From an uncultured Treponema sp. (GTDB lineage Bacteria; Spirochaetota; Spirochaetia; Treponematales; Treponemataceae), in NCBI GenBank assembly GCA_937890485.1, contig CALBXN010000040.1, positions 1 to 49,665 on the forward strand: a stretch of DNA of 49,665 nt, given 5' to 3'. Of the stretch, positions 49,382-49,665 are shown one piece after another. The position numbers were made by a program, and so were the translations under genes. How positions within the stretch are numbered: the stretch's first letter is position 1; each line of letters starts with the position of its first letter. Below the pieces are notes generated by a model. That model was not told the origin of the DNA, did no database searches, and saw only the letters and a program-made list of their open reading frames with translations.

Positions 49382-49399
49382 TGATAATATGTATTATCA
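49382..49399. repeat. Perfect 18-bp palindrome (TG centre)
   Basis: TGATAATATGTATTATCA: 8-bp arms around TG. First of a series of operator-like palindromes. Confidence 0.85.
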
Positions 49400-49411
49400 T
49401 CACAATCTAAA

Positions 49412-49431
49412 CAAATATTATCATTTATTTG
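49412..49431. repeat. Inverted repeat CAAATA...TATTTG
   Basis: 6-bp arms CAAATA and TATTTG separated by eight bases (49412-49431), within the palindrome cluster. Confidence 0.65.
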
Positions 49432-49432
49432 A

Positions 49433-49450
49433 TTGTTAAATGTTTAACAA
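49433..49450. repeat. Perfect 18-bp palindrome (TG centre)
   Basis: TTGTTAAATGTTTAACAA: 8-bp arms around TG, the same length and centre as the site at 49382, suggesting binding by one dimeric protein. Confidence 0.85.
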
Positions 49451-49452
49451 AA

Positions 49453-49477
49453 TTTTTTGTGTATAGAACACAAAAAA
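49453..49477. repeat. Perfect inverted repeat with 10-bp arms
   Basis: Arms TTTTTTGTGT and ACACAAAAAA separated by ATAGA. It may be a bidirectional terminator or an operator. Confidence 0.85.
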
Positions 49478-49499
49478 ATAGCATAAAAGCATCACTTTT

Positions 49500-49515
49500 T
49501 TGTGTATTTACACAA
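49500..49515. repeat. Perfect 16-bp palindrome
   Basis: TTGTGTATTTACACAA: 7-bp arms around TT; shares the TTGTGTA half-site with the neighbouring repeats. Confidence 0.85.
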
Positions 49516-49540
49516 TATACGTGTTCTAATATGGCGTGTG

Positions 49541-49565
49541 TTTTTTGTGTATTCTAACAAAAAAA
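49541..49565. repeat. Imperfect inverted repeat TTTTTTGT...ACAAAAAA
   Basis: 8-bp arms TTTTTTGT and ACAAAAAA around GTATTCTA; related to the TTGTGTA sites before it (ttgtgtattctaacaa). Confidence 0.75.
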
Positions 49566-49665
49566 TATCAAAATAAACAAAAAGGCACCGTAAAATCGGC
49601 AAAAAAAGCCGTTTCACCAAACAGTCATTCCGGTAATATTCCCGGTGGAAACGGCGGCAAGGCAA

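Larger units (their letters stand above)
48778..49665. other. Non-coding control region at the right end
   Basis: No ORF with a ribosome site is evident in these 888 bases. From left to right: 48,935-48,961 a strong terminator, 48,998-49,018 a second one, 49,015-49,110 a G/T-rich tract with several GGGG runs, 49,110-49,370 mixed AT-rich DNA, and 49,382-49,565 a dense series of palindromes. The final ~90 bases are less AT-rich and open in some frames, perhaps the start of a different segment. Candidate functions are convergent termination, replication origin, operator cluster or packaging site. Confidence 0.7.

Noticed and set aside
49520..49665. Open plus and minus frames running off the right end
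   Set aside because: No start with a ribosome site and compositionally odd translations; the sequence is too short to tell whether a gene lies beyond the edge.
1..49665. Integrase, repressor or other lysogeny genes
   Set aside because: None recognised on either strand, so lysogeny cannot be claimed; they may lie outside the window or be absent.
1..49665. CRISPR arrays, tRNA genes and diversity-generating retroelement
   Set aside because: No regular 25-40-base repeat-spacer pattern, no tRNA-like cloverleaf, and no reverse transcriptase or template/variable repeat pair was seen.

Overview
The window looks like most of the genome of a tailed, siphovirus-like bacteriophage (free phage or prophage) of an AT-rich Gram-positive gut bacterium, probably a Clostridia/Lachnospiraceae-type Firmicute. 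The evidence is: AT-rich DNA with strong AGGAGG ribosome sites and frequent TTG/GTG starts; a complete terminase-portal-capsid-tail-lysis gene set; lysins carrying Cpl-7, GH25, C39-like and NlpC/P60-like domains typical of phages of Gram-positive hosts; and a crowd of very small zinc-ribbon genes of the kind seen in gut Firmicute phages. I see no integrase, repressor, tRNA, CRISPR array or insertion sequence.

The genome is split into two divergent blocks meeting at about 32,300. The left block (67-32,271, minus strand) is read leftward from a promoter at 32,318-32,346. First come a 59-aa leader, an 859-aa RdRP/YonO-like single-subunit RNA polymerase with the DxDGD motif, two HU-like proteins and a metallophosphoesterase, closed by a terminator at 27,415-27,446. 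Then follow the late genes: small and large terminase, portal, protease-scaffold fusion, a probable decoration protein, major capsid, connector proteins, tail tube, a Cys-rich/MazF-like pair, an Ig-like protein with CGG repeats, a possible tail chaperone, a RuvC-like nuclease, a 1456-aa tape measure, holins, two multidomain lysins and a tail fibre. Hairpins punctuate the late block after the capsid, tail-tube, Ig-like and tape-measure genes. The obvious model is that host RNA polymerase makes the phage polymerase early and the phage polymerase then reads the late genes.

The right block (32,476-48,777, plus strand) starts from a matching promoter at 32,411-32,439. It carries early genes: a shortened replisome-organizer-like protein beside iteron-like repeats (candidate origin), DUF3310, an endonuclease-V-like protein, ThyX, two DNA methyltransferases, an SPFH/band-7 membrane protein, a pair of 'FETNSSS' proteins directly followed by a radical SAM enzyme, an HD hydrolase and more than ten small Cys-rich or zinc-ribbon proteins. 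No DNA polymerase, helicase or primase is recognisable, so replication must depend on the host or on genes outside the window.

The last 890 bases (48,778-49,665) hold no convincing gene. They contain two terminators, a G/T-rich tract and a dense stack of short palindromes: a control, origin or packaging region. At the left edge the first ~90 bases encode, on the minus strand and in a different frame from the tail fibre, a clear piece of a cellular HAD-family phosphatase. This points to a prophage/host junction, a deletion or an assembly chimera, and it cuts off the SGNH-type tip of the fibre.

The most interesting items are the polymerase and its divergent control region, the FETNSSS/radical-SAM cassette, the MazF-like gene inside the tail module, the SPFH protein, the truncated initiator with repeats, and the palindrome cluster.
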